A stretch of 64,000 bases of DNA. It comes from Armigeres subalbatus. Lineage: Eukaryota; Arthropoda; Insecta; Diptera; Culicidae. Every line of letters starts with the position of its first letter. Within the stretch, counting starts at the first letter, position 1. Both the position numbers and the translations under genes were made by a program. The stretch covers positions 12,867,533-12,931,532 of the forward strand of contig NC_085139.1 in assembly GCF_024139115.2 (NCBI RefSeq), given 5' to 3'. Below the pieces are notes generated by a model. It saw only the letters and a list, made by a program, of their open reading frames with translations. It was not told the origin of the DNA and searched no databases. Shown piece by piece: positions 1 to 10,577 of this stretch.

Positions 1-21
1 GATTTACGAATTTGATCCGAC

Positions 22-191
22 TAGAGATGTCGCAAATTAATCGATTACTTCGATTAATCGATTCATCGTTGTGATAATCGATTAATTTTGAATCGATTAC
101 TATACAATGATTAATCGATTCAATAATCGACAAGAATCAAGAGTAATCGATTAGTAACTAATCGATTAATCGGGATTTTACGACATCTCTA
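22..191. mobile_element. hAT-like MITE (170 bp) with 8-bp target duplication
   Basis: The ends are perfect 11-bp inverted repeats, TAGAGATGTCG at 22-32 and CGACATCTCTA at 181-191. The direct repeat GATCCGAC lies immediately outside at 14-21 and 192-199. An 8-bp duplication and a terminus fitting the pattern YARNG are typical of hAT elements. The interior is almost entirely short palindromic ATCGATTAAT-type sequence with no coding capacity. The related LINE copy near 32440 has the uninterrupted site with a single copy of the corresponding octamer position, which supports the boundaries. Confidence 0.8.
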
Positions 192-523
192 GATCCGACT
201 TAATAAAATCTAAAGAGAATTCTACTACGGTTGCTTTTCTTCATATGGAGAGCATTTTGGAGTGATTAACCGAAGGTTTTATTAAAATTGATTCATATTA
301 ATTTGTTTTTGTATATATTATAATGAACTGATCTAAAATTATTTATCAGATCACTCTGTACAGGTAAACTATCCCTGTACAAAATCTGATAGATTACTCG
401 TGACAGAGCTGGTCTAATACTTTATATCATACTGATTGCATACCTGATATTATTCTATCAGGAAATCAAAAATCGTTGATTGCCTTAGAGTAATTTGTTA
501 TGGATTATAGCAAGGATGTTTTC

Positions 524-697
524 GATCATTTAGTAATATAGGTTCGATAATTTAGTAGTTTGTCAATAACTCATTCCAGAGGTTAAATGTCGAAAAATAT
601 CGGCACCAGAAGTCCACCATAAAACACGTTTTAAAATTTAACTTCTGGTATGAGTAATCGACAAACTAAATGATCGAACTTAGATTACTACATGATC
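524..697. mobile_element. Foldback MITE (174 bp) with long imperfect inverted repeats
   Basis: The left arm begins GATCATTTAGTAATATAGG and the right arm, read on the other strand, begins GATCATGTAGTAATCTAAG. The arms pair over roughly 60 bp with scattered mismatches, leaving a loop of about 50 bp. No protein is encoded. It interrupts the Juan-like fragment, whose alignment resumes near 700-715. I do not see a convincing target duplication, so the superfamily is not assigned. Confidence 0.65.
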
Positions 698-1140
698 CCA
701 AAACATGCTTGGATTGTAGAAAAGTTTGGACACATTTTCCATTGACCTGCCAAAAAAAAATTTTCTTCAAATCCTTCCGAAACTCAGCTTCTCCCACATA
801 ATCCGAGTGCTATTTGAAATCTTCAAACAGATGTGTTGTCACTATGAATGGGGTTCCAATTAGACTAGCGAAGTCCAAGATTTAGGACTTATGTATAGCA
901 TGAATTAATTAACTATCAAAAACCACACCGAAGGTATACAAGCGAAAAGGCACGAATATAGTAAGTAGTTAAAGAAAATCAAAACCATTTACTAAAATAA
1001 ATTGTTTTATTTACAAACTAATTGTTAGACCAGCCATGTTTACATATACTGTGCCAATATGAGTTATTTGCTGAAACGCCAGGAAGAATGCATTACAGAG
1101 GATTCAAAATAAATGTTGAAATTGATTCTGAAGTTGCTTC

Positions 1141-1367
1141 CCTGCACACCAAAACATTATGAATATTAGGCGATTTGAATGAATTGACACAAAAGCACAT
1201 GACGTAAACTCAATCGTATATGTTTTTCAACGTCAGATGATTTAAATATGCCACGGAACCTAAAAACACAGCTCCAGGTGCGTTGCCGCACGAATGCACA
1301 AGCCGATGATATGCAAATTGCATATAACGTGATATACTTCGATCACCACTCATCCAAGAAGTAAAGA
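1141..1367. other. Unassigned spacer left of the I-clade LINE
   Basis: I recognise no gene or repeat in this 227-bp stretch. It ends with AAGTAAAGA (1359-1367), the left copy of the target duplication of the LINE that follows. Confidence 0.5.
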
Positions 1368-1541
1368 GAGTCGTCCGAGTTCTGCCCCGGTCGAGTATAG
1401 ACGCTTACTGGCAATTAATTAAACCAACTACCGCGATCGCGAAAGTGTCATATTACCCCCGACCGAGACCGTGAAAGTGTTGAATCACCAATTACTAGTG
1501 CCGTCGACCGAAGCGTAAACAACATACATAGGGTTCTGAAC

Positions 1542-2266
1542 TTGAATAAACCCTGCGCCACCGGCGACACCAACTCGCTGGATGAGTGCATCCAATTTCC
1601 CCGACTGGGGAAACCTCTGAGAAACCCCAGAGAAATGATAATGGTGATGGAAAGGATGGAAGAGGATAAAAATTTCCACGGAGTGTCCCCGATACTTGTG
1701 GAAAAAACAATCCAAAGTTACTGTGGAAGCGGAACCAGCGCAAAGAAAACGAAGGATGGAAAAATTCTAGTGACGGTGAGGAACGAACACCAGGCAAAAA
1801 CCTGGCTAAAATTGAAAAATTGTGTGACGAAATTACCGTCAAAGTGTACGAGCACAAAACTTTAAATTCGAGCAAAGTAGTGATAGTCTGCCGAGACTTG
1901 AAGGAAGTGAGTGACGACGAGCTTCTGGAAAACCTATCCTCCCAAAGAGTTACGGAAGTCAAACAGTTGATGAAAATGCGCGACAATGTTAAAACTCCGA
2001 TGGGAGTTTTCGTTCTTACGCTTAAAGGAAAAACACCCCCCAAAGAAGTTAAAATTGGATACACTGTGCTGGAAACAAGACCATGGTATCCAAATCCGAT
2101 GCGTTGCTTTAAGTGCCTAAAGTTTGGCCACATTGGAAGAAATTGTTCAAGTGAGAAAAAGTGCTGGAAATGTGGAAATAACTATCATGAAGAATGTGAA
2201 AACCGAGAAAAGTGTATAAATTGTGAAACGAGCACGGAGCGTTCTTTAATGGATGCCCCGTCTTAA
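1542..2266 (+). pseudogene. I-clade LINE ORF1 (gag-like, zinc knuckles), frameshifted
   Basis: Two overlapping frames (1542-1865 and 1820-2266) together read as one nucleic-acid-binding ORF1 protein broken by a frameshift near 1820-1860. The second part ends with three cysteine/histidine knuckles in tandem (about 2104-2230): CFKCLKFGHIGRNC, CWKCGNNYHEEC and a partial CINC. Such knuckles coat the LINE RNA in I and Jockey clades. A coiled-coil-like, Lys/Glu-rich stretch follows in another frame (2330-2533) and may be the C-terminal part. The protein would act in the cytoplasm as part of the retrotransposition RNP. Confidence 0.75.
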
Positions 2267-2925
2267 AAGAGAAAAGGAAATAATAAAAATCAAAGTGGAA
2301 AAAACTTATCTTTCTGGGAAGCCAGAAAAATGATAGAAGATCAAAGCTCGAATACTTACGCCGACCAAGTGAAACAACTAAACGAAGAAAAGAAAACCCT
2401 TGAAGAAAAGATCAGAGCTGACATCAAAAATCAGTTCGAAGTGAAGCTGAAGGAATACAAAGAAGAAATCAAAAAGTCACAAATGAAAACGAGAAAAAGA
2501 TGGAATCCATGGAGGAAAAATACAAAGCACTGAACCACAAATTTGAACATCTGGTATCAGTCTACAAAGAGGAGAAAACAAGAAGAAAAGCAGCCGAGAA
2601 CGAACTTGAAAGTCTGAAAAAGACAACAGTAAACTACAAGCAACATTAAATTTGTACGCACCCTCCCATAGCGGACAGAAGAACCCAACTAAGCACACAA
2701 GAAGTCAAGAGAAGCAGCCAAGTTCACCCCAAAGGAAAAAGGAAACAAAATGAAAGCAGTTACCGAAGAAGTAGGATATATTTCCACAGACCCAGAAAAT
2801 AACTCAGATGACGGAAACGAGAAAATGAAATCCTAGAAAATAATAGCAAAACCAAAAAGCATTACAAAATAGCACAAACAACACAAGACCACTCAAGTAC
2901 AATCAGCAGTGAACACCATATAATT

Positions 2926-5900
2926 TCATGGAATGTAAGAGGCTTAAGAGGAAGAAGGCCTGACCTCAACATCCTTGCAAGCACTTACAATACATTAGCT
3001 ATTTGCCTTCAAGAAACTATGTGCCAAAATGACAACCAATCAGAAATCAGAGGATATTCAATATACCATCGTCCAAGAACAAATGGAGCAAGAGCAGCAG
3101 GCGGTGTAATAATCGCAGTAAAAAACGACATCGATAGTCAAATCATAGATATTGATACAGATCTAGAAGCAATTGCAGTTAACATCGGAGCACCACTGAA
3201 CGCAAACTTACTAAACGTATACCTCCTCCGGAAACCGATCACAAAAGACGATATTATGGCTTTAATAGAACAAATTCCTGAACCTTTCATCCTGGTAGGT
3301 GACATAAATGCCCATCATCCCTTATGGGGATCGGAAAATATCAGCACTAGAGGTACAACAATAGAATCAATAATAAACGAAAAGAACCTGGTAGTTCTGA
3401 ACAACGGTGAGAAAACCTACATAAACAGCGGCACAGGAATCGGATCTTGCATCGACATTTGCCTCTGCTCTAATCAACTAGCAGGAATATTGGAACTTAC
3501 CGTCTGTGAGGATTCACACGGAAGTGATCATATTCCACTAATTATGTCGACACCGTCAAAATCGCCAGCAAGTGATCGTATTCCAAGATGGAAAATAGAA
3601 GATGCGGATTGGGAAAATTCCAAAATAACATTAACATTGAGACGAAAAATGACGTCATCGATCAAGTAGAAGAAATAACTAAACAAATAATTATAGCAGC
3701 AGAACAATCAATTCCAAAAACTAAACCAACAACTGCTGGAAAACGTGTGCCATGGTGGAGCAAAGAAGTAGCCACAGCTGTAAAAACTAGAAGAAAAGCT
3801 CTACGTAAACTTAAAAATAACAAGAACAAACCTCCAAGCCCGCAACTAATATACGAATATCAAGACGCCAATGACAGAGCACAAAAATCATCACAGAAGC
3901 AAAAACTAGTTCTTGGAAAGAATTCGTCAGCAAATTCAACGTTCATACTCCGGCCAAAGAGATGTGGAGCAATTTTAGGAAAATTCAGGAAAATACCAAT
4001 CATCAGCTATCAGAGAAATCAACTTTAACGGCCAACGCATGAACACAAACATTGAAATAGCAAACAGCCTAGCCGACCACTTTGGAAAAATATCAAGCGA
4101 TAAAGAGTACAATCAAAACTTTATACCATTGAAGAACAGGATCGAGCAAACACCTCTCGAAATAAGAAATGAGGATACAGCAGAGTACAACGCACCATTC
4201 TCCGAGCTAGCAGAGGCAATGGAAGGATTAAAAGGGTCATCTCCTGGTCCAGACAACATACACTATGCCATGATCACTCATTTGCCAGTAGAATATAAGA
4301 ACCTCTTGCTGAAAACATACAACTGGTTGTGGAATGAATCCATGTATCCAGTTAGTTGGACCAAATCATTCGTAGTAACTATTTACAGAGGAAAAGGGAA
4401 AAGAAACAACCCTGGAAACTATAGACCTATTTACCTAAACAGTTGTCTTGGAAAGATCATGGAAAGAATGATCAACAACAGGCTAATGTTCATCTTAGAA
4501 GAAAAAAATCTAATCAATCAACACCAGTATGCCTTTAGGAAAGGTAGATCTACTACCGATTATCTGGGCCATTTTGACAACATCGTGAGAGAAGCAATGC
4601 ATAAAAAACGGCTAACACAAGCAGTTTTTCTGGATATTAAAAAAGCCTACGACACAACCTGGCGCAGATTAGTTCTGAATAGAATAAGCGAATGGAAAAT
4701 AGGAGGAAACCTCATCAAATATCTTCAACAAATGCTGATGAAAAGGAGCTTCAAAGTTAAGGTAAACGGCACATACTCCCGCGACACGCTAATGGAAAAT
4801 GGTTTGTGTCAAGGATCAGTTATAAGCGTGACCCTGTTCTTGATAGCTATAGACACCATATGCTCAGACCTACCACCAAACGTCCAAGTCTTACTTTATG
4901 CAGATGACGTAGCTTTGATCTCCAGCGACAGTAACCAGAAGAAAATAGCTAAAAACCTGCAACTTGCTTTGAAAAAATTGAAGCTTGGAAACCCACACTG
5001 GATTCAAGATCTCAGCCGAAAAATGTGCAACCGTAGTATTCAAAAAAGCGAGATCAAAAAAACAAGCCAACATAAACCTTAAAATTAACAACGACATAAT
5101 ACCGTACAAGCTCAGTCATAAATGTCTTGGAGTAACACTAGACCAACACCTAACATTCAAAATACACATCGAAGAAATAAAGGCAGCATGCCAGCAAAGA
5201 ATACAGTTTTTACGTTGCACAACCACCAAACAATGGGGTGCAGACCGGCAAACTTTATCAAAAATATACAAATCAGCTGTACTAGAGAAAATGCTGTACG
5301 GCGCGCCAATCATCTCCTCAACCTGTGAATCTACAATGAAGCAGCTAGAGAGCATACATAACCAAGGACTGCGAATAATAACAGGAGCTTTTCAAACCAG
5401 CCCAATAGAAAGCCTACAAGCCGAATCGGGTATACCAAGTCTTAGAAGTTTCTTCAGTCAAAGACTCGCTATCTTCGCAACAAAGCAAACTAACAATGAA
5501 CAGGCTTTAACAAATAGTGCAACAGACGAAGAGAATAACAACAGCTCAGGAGAATTGTGGGCCCAAGGCCCAGCATCAGAGCCAAACAATATCAGAACAA
5601 GAAGCAAGAATATTATCGAAAATATTGGAATTCCTCTACCACCAAGCAAATCCCTAAATATACCAAAACTCCGCCATGGATAAGAAAAGACATTCTAATA
5701 GACAAAACAATGATGTCTGCTAGTAGAAACGGAAAACCCCAAATGAACTTAAAACTGTTTGCTGAAAGAATCCACACCAAATGTAAGTCCTGCAAGCTGA
5801 TAAACACAACGGATTAAAACGACTCCAAATCGGGATACAGCGTAGTCACCGACGAAGGAATCATACGAAGCGAACCCATGGTCTACTCAGTATTTATAGT

Positions 5901-6601
5901 ATAGAGACTCTTGGAGAGTCTTGCAATAATAGAAGCACTGAGCTGGGTTTTAAACCAGGAAATCGTATGCGCATATATTATTTGCACCGATTCTTTAAGT
6001 GTAGTCACATCACTAGAAAAGAAGAAAATCAGAACCAGCTTGATAGACGAGATAGTTCATCTGTACACCAACATAGGGAAGAAAGGTTCATCGGTAACAT
6101 TCATGTTGGTCCCTAGTCACATAGGCATCACAGGAAATAAGAAAGCGGACAAACAAGCAAAGAGTGCGCTAGAGATGAGCACAATTACGCGGAAAACAGT
6201 TGATCACCGCGAAATAAAAACCATCATTAAAAAATAGTATGACTAAAAATGGGAATCCGAATGGAATTCAACACCCCACAACAAACTTAGAGATAAAAAA
6301 CACTACCCATTCAAAGAGGCGCTAACAGGAAATCGCAAAGAAGACGTCATACTCAGCAGAATATGAGTAGGCCACACCCGGCTAACACATGCATACTTAC
6401 TGGAAAAGGCAGATCCACCAAAGTGCGTAAAATGTAACCACATGTAACCTTGCACTTACCATTAAACACATCATCGTTCAGTGCCCTGGATATGATGACG
6501 AAAGAAGAAAAATCGGACTTCAACCAAACATGAAGGAAGCCTCAACCAACGACAACATTCAAGCAAAAAAAGTGCTGCAGTTTTTAAACAAATATCGCTG
6601 A
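2926..6601 (+). pseudogene. I-clade LINE ORF2: endonuclease, RT, RNase H, C-terminal Zn motif
   Basis: The frame opens with an APE-type endonuclease (ISWNVRGL near 2926, LQET near 3010, GDINAHHPLWGS near 3300, GSDHIPL near 3520). After a frameshift near 3660 and stops near 4028 comes the RT (4039-5082), with FLDIKKAYD, the I-clade-like GSVISVTLFLIAI and the catalytic YADD at 4897-4908. RT continues in a second frame (4985-5683). RNase H follows (about 5815-6237; TDSLSVV, VPSHIGITGNKKAD). A C-terminal C-X2-C...H-X4-C motif lies near 6420-6490 in disrupted form, and the frame ends with LQFLNKYR and a TGA at 6599-6601. At least five frameshifts or stops break it. Known role of the family: target-primed reverse transcription in the nucleus. 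Confidence 0.8.
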
Positions 6602-6811
6602 TCGACGCGATTTGACCCCAAAGTGAAACCTTGAAGAAGAAGATGGAAACACCTTGATGAAGATGAAATCGCTGCAATAACTCTCAAGGAGAAAACGAAC
6701 GATGTCATACAACGTAGTAATTTAAGCAGTGTCAATAAACTCTGTAAACTCTTGACAGACTCGAATAAAATTTTAAAGAGTCTCTAATAAAAAAAAAAAA
6801 ACAAGTAAAGA

Positions 6812-8184
6812 TAGCTGAAGGATAAAATTCTAGGCTCTCACTCAGAGAGTTTGTGTTCGACGCTCATTCGGTTCTCATTTTTTTTCAAAAACATATTTAT
6901 AAACAATTTTTATTTTCTAAAACTCAATACCAAATTTTGAAACGACTTCTCTGCGATTGTAAACAAAGTTAAAAACATCGATTCGTCAAATCTGAGAGGT
7001 GAGAGCACTACCACGCAATCCAGCACCACTAACAGGTAGCCACATGTCAACACATGTCTTTTAATCGAAATAATTAGACTTTCATGTTGCCAATCTAAAA
7101 GAAAATTAAATTTCAAATCCGGAAAATCTAACTATTTTCGGCTAAAATGTGTTTTAACATTTTAACAATCATTTTAAAATTGACGCAGTTCACCCTTGCC
7201 GGGGTGATGGGCCAATGGGGCGTGTTGCGTCCTTCTGCAATATTCATCCAACGGCAAGCGACTGAAGCGAATGCAGTGACATTTTATTTTAGTATTACAA
7301 AAAAATCCCGGGATATAGAACAAAAAATGTTTCCAGTTGGCAAACATTCGAGTGCTTCTAAGTTTGAAGTCAGAATCCAGCTTAGGCTTCTGTCACCCAA
7401 TCAATAAGATCATACAATTGGTTCGAGTGTTGGAATGTGCATATTTTCATTTTGTGCGTTTATTATAAAGGCTTGCAGCTCTGTTCGAACTTAATCGTTT
7501 GTATTATGACACTTTTGGTCTACAAGCCCTACGAGAATTAAGTTTTCGTAAATAATTCCTCAGATAAAGGTGTTTTTTTATTTTAAATGAATTTTCATGC
7601 ACATATTTGGGGCATGAGAATAAGTGCAATATTCAACCAAACTAAGTGTTATTTATAATGCGAATAAATTTGTCGCTTGTATAATTTATCTAATTTAATC
7701 GATAATAATGAATATTCACTTGTTGGGAATATGTATTTGTGTTTTCACATGGCCGGGGTAACCCATTTTTCTACTCAAATTTTCGATTAGCAGATTTAAT
7801 TGATAACAAATCGTATGGATATCCTACAACAAATATACATAAAAATTGATATTGTATGATGTTCGTTTTATTTTTGCGAACGAAGTACCACAAGTCAGTC
7901 AAAAAGCCGCTTGGTGCGATTTGGCTAAGCCCCGACCACATGTCGTTGAATTACCAATACTTTTTACTGTATTTCTTTCAAATTGATATTTTCAAGGGGT
8001 AGACAAAATTCAGAAAAAATATTCGCCCTGCCTTACGCCGTATGAATAAAAAATATTCCATTGTGTAATCAATGATATACTTAAAAGCTTTTAATGACAA
8101 TTTATGGACTGGAGAATTAATTAAAAATGAAGATGGTACAAATATGCAATTATGTACAAATGCAATAAAGCAATTTTCAATATA
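6812..8184. other. AT-rich DNA with no recognised feature
   Basis: About 1.4 kb of AT-rich sequence. Short frames at 7147-7407 (+) and 7978-8289 (-) resemble no protein I know and have no supporting context. I see no convincing inverted repeats or tandem repeats here. Confidence 0.4.
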
Positions 8185-8355
8185 ATATAATATGATTTGC
8201 TTTTTTGCTAATTCCAAAAGACGAATTCGAGAACGTTTTTGTGTTATGGTAGAAGCTGTGGGAGTTTTTCTCCAAATCTCCCACAGCATACTCTACCACA
8301 AAAACGTTCTCGAATTCGTCTTTTGGAATCTGCAAAAAGCAAATCATAATAATTA
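8185..8355. repeat. Near-perfect inverted repeat (about 75-bp arms, 13-nt loop)
   Basis: The left arm (about 8192-8264) contains CCAAAAGACGAATTCGAGAA and ends in GCTGTGGGAG. The right arm (about 8278-8347) is its reverse complement with only a few mismatches and a small indel. The loop is 13 nt (8265-8277). AT-rich flanks extend the pairing weakly. A transcript from either strand would fold into one long hairpin. It could be a recently inserted foldback MITE or a hairpin-RNA locus; no target duplication was clear. Confidence 0.75.
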
Positions 8356-8790
8356 TGTTATTATAAAATATAGTTGTTAAATCGATTGTTTAAATTCGAA
8401 ATCATTTAAAAAATTTAAAATCAAATTTTATTCCATCATAACATTTTCTATCACTTTGCGAATGTTTCCTGAAATTCCTGAAATTCATTCAATTTACAAG
8501 CAGACAACGCAAGAAACATACACCCCCTATGCTGCTCAAGCACTTCGGCGCCAACAGCACTTTTTTCGTGGTTCTTGTGACGACCGCCAGACGTCAAAAT
8601 GATCTACTACCTATGTGCTTTCTTGCCTCATATAGGTATTTACTTCTATCAGTGCTAAAAATAGAACAGAAGCACGGCTTGCTGTACGCGCTGTACGGGC
8701 TGTGTACAATGCGATGCCTGATGCAAGCTGAAAATAAACAGTCAACAAAGCTTGTGTTGCTGATGCTACGATGCGATGCCGACCGATGCG

Positions 8791-9170
8791 CAGTGGCGGA
8801 AACCCGTACAAAGAAAGATTCGTTTTTTTTCGCGAAGCTCACACATATTGTGAGTGAGCTAATTCCTTAATTTCTCGCTTAACTTTTCAAAAGGACCTAA
8901 GTAACATTTTTTTCATGAATTAATTTGAATACAACAATCAATAGCTTTCATGTTGTTCTGTTGATTGCGCTATTCAAATTAATTCATGAAAAAATGTTAT
9001 AGGTCCTTTGAAAGTTAAGCAGATTTGTTGATTGTAGCTTGTTACTTTAATTTTTGGTAACTTGGTGTTAAAAATTTGATGCTGTAAAGCATCTCCTAAA
9101 CAAATGTGTATGGGCAAATTAAATTCGAAAAATTCTTTTAGTCTGACATTTATATGGGGGCCCGCCACTG
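8791..9170. mobile_element. Candidate DNA-transposon remnant with CAGTGGCGG termini
   Basis: CAGTGGCGGA at 8791-8800 faces the complement of CAGTGGCGGG at 9161-9170. Both ends are preceded or followed by TGCG, so a short target duplication is possible but an 8-bp hAT duplication is not seen. The termini fit the hAT pattern YARNG. No transposase is visible. The 380-bp segment encloses the foldback repeat at 8877-9020. This is a tentative call. Confidence 0.35.
8877..9020. repeat. Foldback repeat with about 60-bp arms
   Basis: GCTTAACTTTTCAAAAGGAC on the left is matched by the reverse complement of the right end (GTCCTTTGAAAGTTAAGC). The match continues through a CATGAATTAATTTGAAT core to TTGATTG around a loop of about 20 nt. 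The pairing is imperfect. It is noncoding and probably a MITE; I recognise the general type as common in Aedes but cannot name the family. Confidence 0.65.
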
Positions 9171-9771
9171 TGCGACTGTCCTTTTTTCACCCGCATTCGT
9201 ACGGGAGAGCGTTGAACAAAGCACGATGCATTTTGAAATTGCTATACATGAGTATGTGATATAGGGTATTTGTGTTTTTCTTAGCGCATGACTTAGCGCA
9301 TTAGCAATAAGACATGAGAAAAGTTATGTATGAAACATAGGAGAGGGTTTTCAATTACTGAACGGATTTGGTGAGTTGAAATAAATCTTATTTTAAAATC
9401 AATATTTTATCTATTAGTTAATGTAATGAAACTGTTTATTTTCAATCGCGAAACGTGCACTTCGAGAATAGATGGTAAATCCGAACCACTATTCACTTGG
9501 ATCGTAGTGCAATTTGCACCAGTTCTGATCAATCACAGAGTAGCAACCATTGATATGTACAGTTAGTCTAAACTAAGGTAAGTTAAGCTGAAAATGTATA
9601 GTTTCAATCAACAAACGATAAAACAAATATTTTCTTTTCTCAATTCATTAATATTTCCAGTATAGGAACATTTACCCTAGCAGGATAAACTCTAATGCTA
9701 TATAAAGGCAATAATCATATCTCCAATTCGATGATTTATGTTTGCATGTTTCTTCTCACAAGTCAAGAGTA
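9171..9771. other. Unassigned AT-rich DNA
   Basis: Six hundred bases with no gene, tandem repeat or inverted repeat that I can support. Confidence 0.4.
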
Positions 9772-10188
9772 TTGATGGTGCTGTGGTATAGTATGCGCTT
9801 CCCACCCCAGAGATCACGAGTTCGAATCCGAGGTAGTGCGTTTTGCTTCTTTTTTGCACGTGAAAACAGTTTTTTCGCCGTAACTTCGGAACGCAATGTC
9901 CGATGGATCTAATTTTCGATAGCAAACAATGGGATTGAATTCTACGTCGAATGGAACTTGTTGCGAGCAAATTGGATAATGCTAAGTACCAAAAGTGTGT
10001 CTCACATTTTGTACACACACACACACACACACATACATACAATACACATACAGACATCACCTCAATTCGTTGAACTGAGTCGATTGGTATATAACACTAT
10101 GGGTCTCCGAGCCTTCTATCAAAAGTTCGGTTTTGGAGTGATCCTATAGCCTTTACGTATACTTTGTATACGATAAAGGCAAAAAAAA
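9772..10188 (+). mobile_element. tRNA-derived SINE
   Basis: The head has internal RNA polymerase III promoter-like boxes: TGGTATAGTATGCG (box A, about 9784-9797) and GAGTTCGAATCC (box B, 9818-9829), spaced as in a tRNA. A tRNA-unrelated body follows, including a CA microsatellite (10013-10033), and then a 3' end with the short inverted repeat TATACTTTGTATACG and an A-rich tail (10180-10188). This head-body-tail layout is that of a SINE. It needs a LINE-encoded RT to move; the 3' end may mimic its partner LINE, which I cannot identify. Confidence 0.7.
10013..10033. repeat. (CA)n microsatellite
   Basis: An uninterrupted AC/CA dinucleotide run lies inside the SINE body and grades into ACATACATAC. 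Confidence 0.95.
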
Positions 10189-10395
10189 GGATGGCTACAT
10201 TCAAAGTTAATTGCCTATATGCCGGGTATTAAGCCACCCGGAGTGGAAATTAATTACTATGTCTGAAACTTGATTATGCATATGTACAACATGTGATAGA
10301 TTTAGTTCGGAAAAGGTATTGGAGGGTAACCGCCCCTTCGGTGGGGTTTGATCCCACGACCCCAGTTATTAAAATATTTGCCATACCTGTGAGAA
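10189..10395. mobile_element. SINE-like interspersed repeat (orientation uncertain)
   Basis: The segment directly follows the previous SINE tail. Near 10330-10372 it carries GGTTTGATCCCACGACC, which resembles a tRNA T-arm or box B in one orientation and GTGGGATCAAACCCC in the other. It also contains the small hairpin GCCGGGTATTAAGCCACCCGG. I have a general impression of a common Aedes repeat but no family name. It could be a second, truncated tRNA-related SINE. Confidence 0.4.
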
Positions 10396-10577
10396 AAATA
10401 TCTAAGTTTTAATTTCCAATTAAATTTGAATTATTATTGTTAATTACCGTTTTATTATTTCATCTGAGTGGTATTAATTGTTTTTGAATTTAATTAAATA
10501 TATTTTGGCTAAATAAGGTTTTTTTAAATTTAAAGATTTTTCAACATGGCTAATTCACAATACACCTACTCTACGGT
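10396..10577. other. AT-rich spacer before the minisatellite
   Basis: This short AT-rich stretch contains nothing I recognise. Confidence 0.4.

Larger units (their letters stand above)
1..1140 (+). pseudogene. Decayed Juan-like LINE fragment (RT part), interrupted by two MITEs
   Basis: Three pieces (about 1-21, 192-523 and 698-1140) align by eye, in order, with the reverse transcriptase part of the Juan-like LINE at 32430-33270 in this window. Shared stretches include ACTATGAATGGGGTTCCAAT near 841 and CAGAGGATTCAAAATAAA near 1096. Many substitutions and small indels leave no open frame. The first gap is exactly the MITE at 22-191 and the second is the foldback element at 524-697, so both landed in an already inserted LINE. 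The family call follows from similarity to the better copy; the fragment continues beyond the left edge of the window. Confidence 0.8.
1368..6802 (+). mobile_element. I-clade LINE, apparently full length, with RNase H
   Basis: AAGTAAAGA occurs at 1359-1367 and again at 6803-6811, just after an A-rich 3' tail (6788-6802), giving a 9-bp target duplication and an element of about 5.4 kb. It contains a 5' leader, a gag-like ORF1 with CCHC knuckles, and an ORF2 with endonuclease, reverse transcriptase, RNase H and a C-terminal cysteine/histidine motif, in the order known for I-factor-type LINEs. Mosquito I-clade elements of the MosquI type are the closest group I can name; this is recognition of the type and not a database match. 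Several frameshifts and stops make it inactive. Confidence 0.75.

Noticed and set aside
1495..2133. 212-codon minus-strand frame
   Set aside because: Antisense to the zinc-knuckle ORF1 of the I-clade LINE.
7147..7407. 86-codon frame on the plus strand
   Set aside because: No recognisable domain, AT-rich surroundings, and length expected by chance.
7978..8289. 103-codon minus-strand frame
   Set aside because: Part of it lies in the hairpin at 8185-8355 and the rest has no family resemblance that I can support.
9784..9829. A functional tRNA gene
   Set aside because: The box A and box B-like motifs are present, but the sequence does not fold into an acceptor stem I can see and runs into a SINE body with an A-rich tail.
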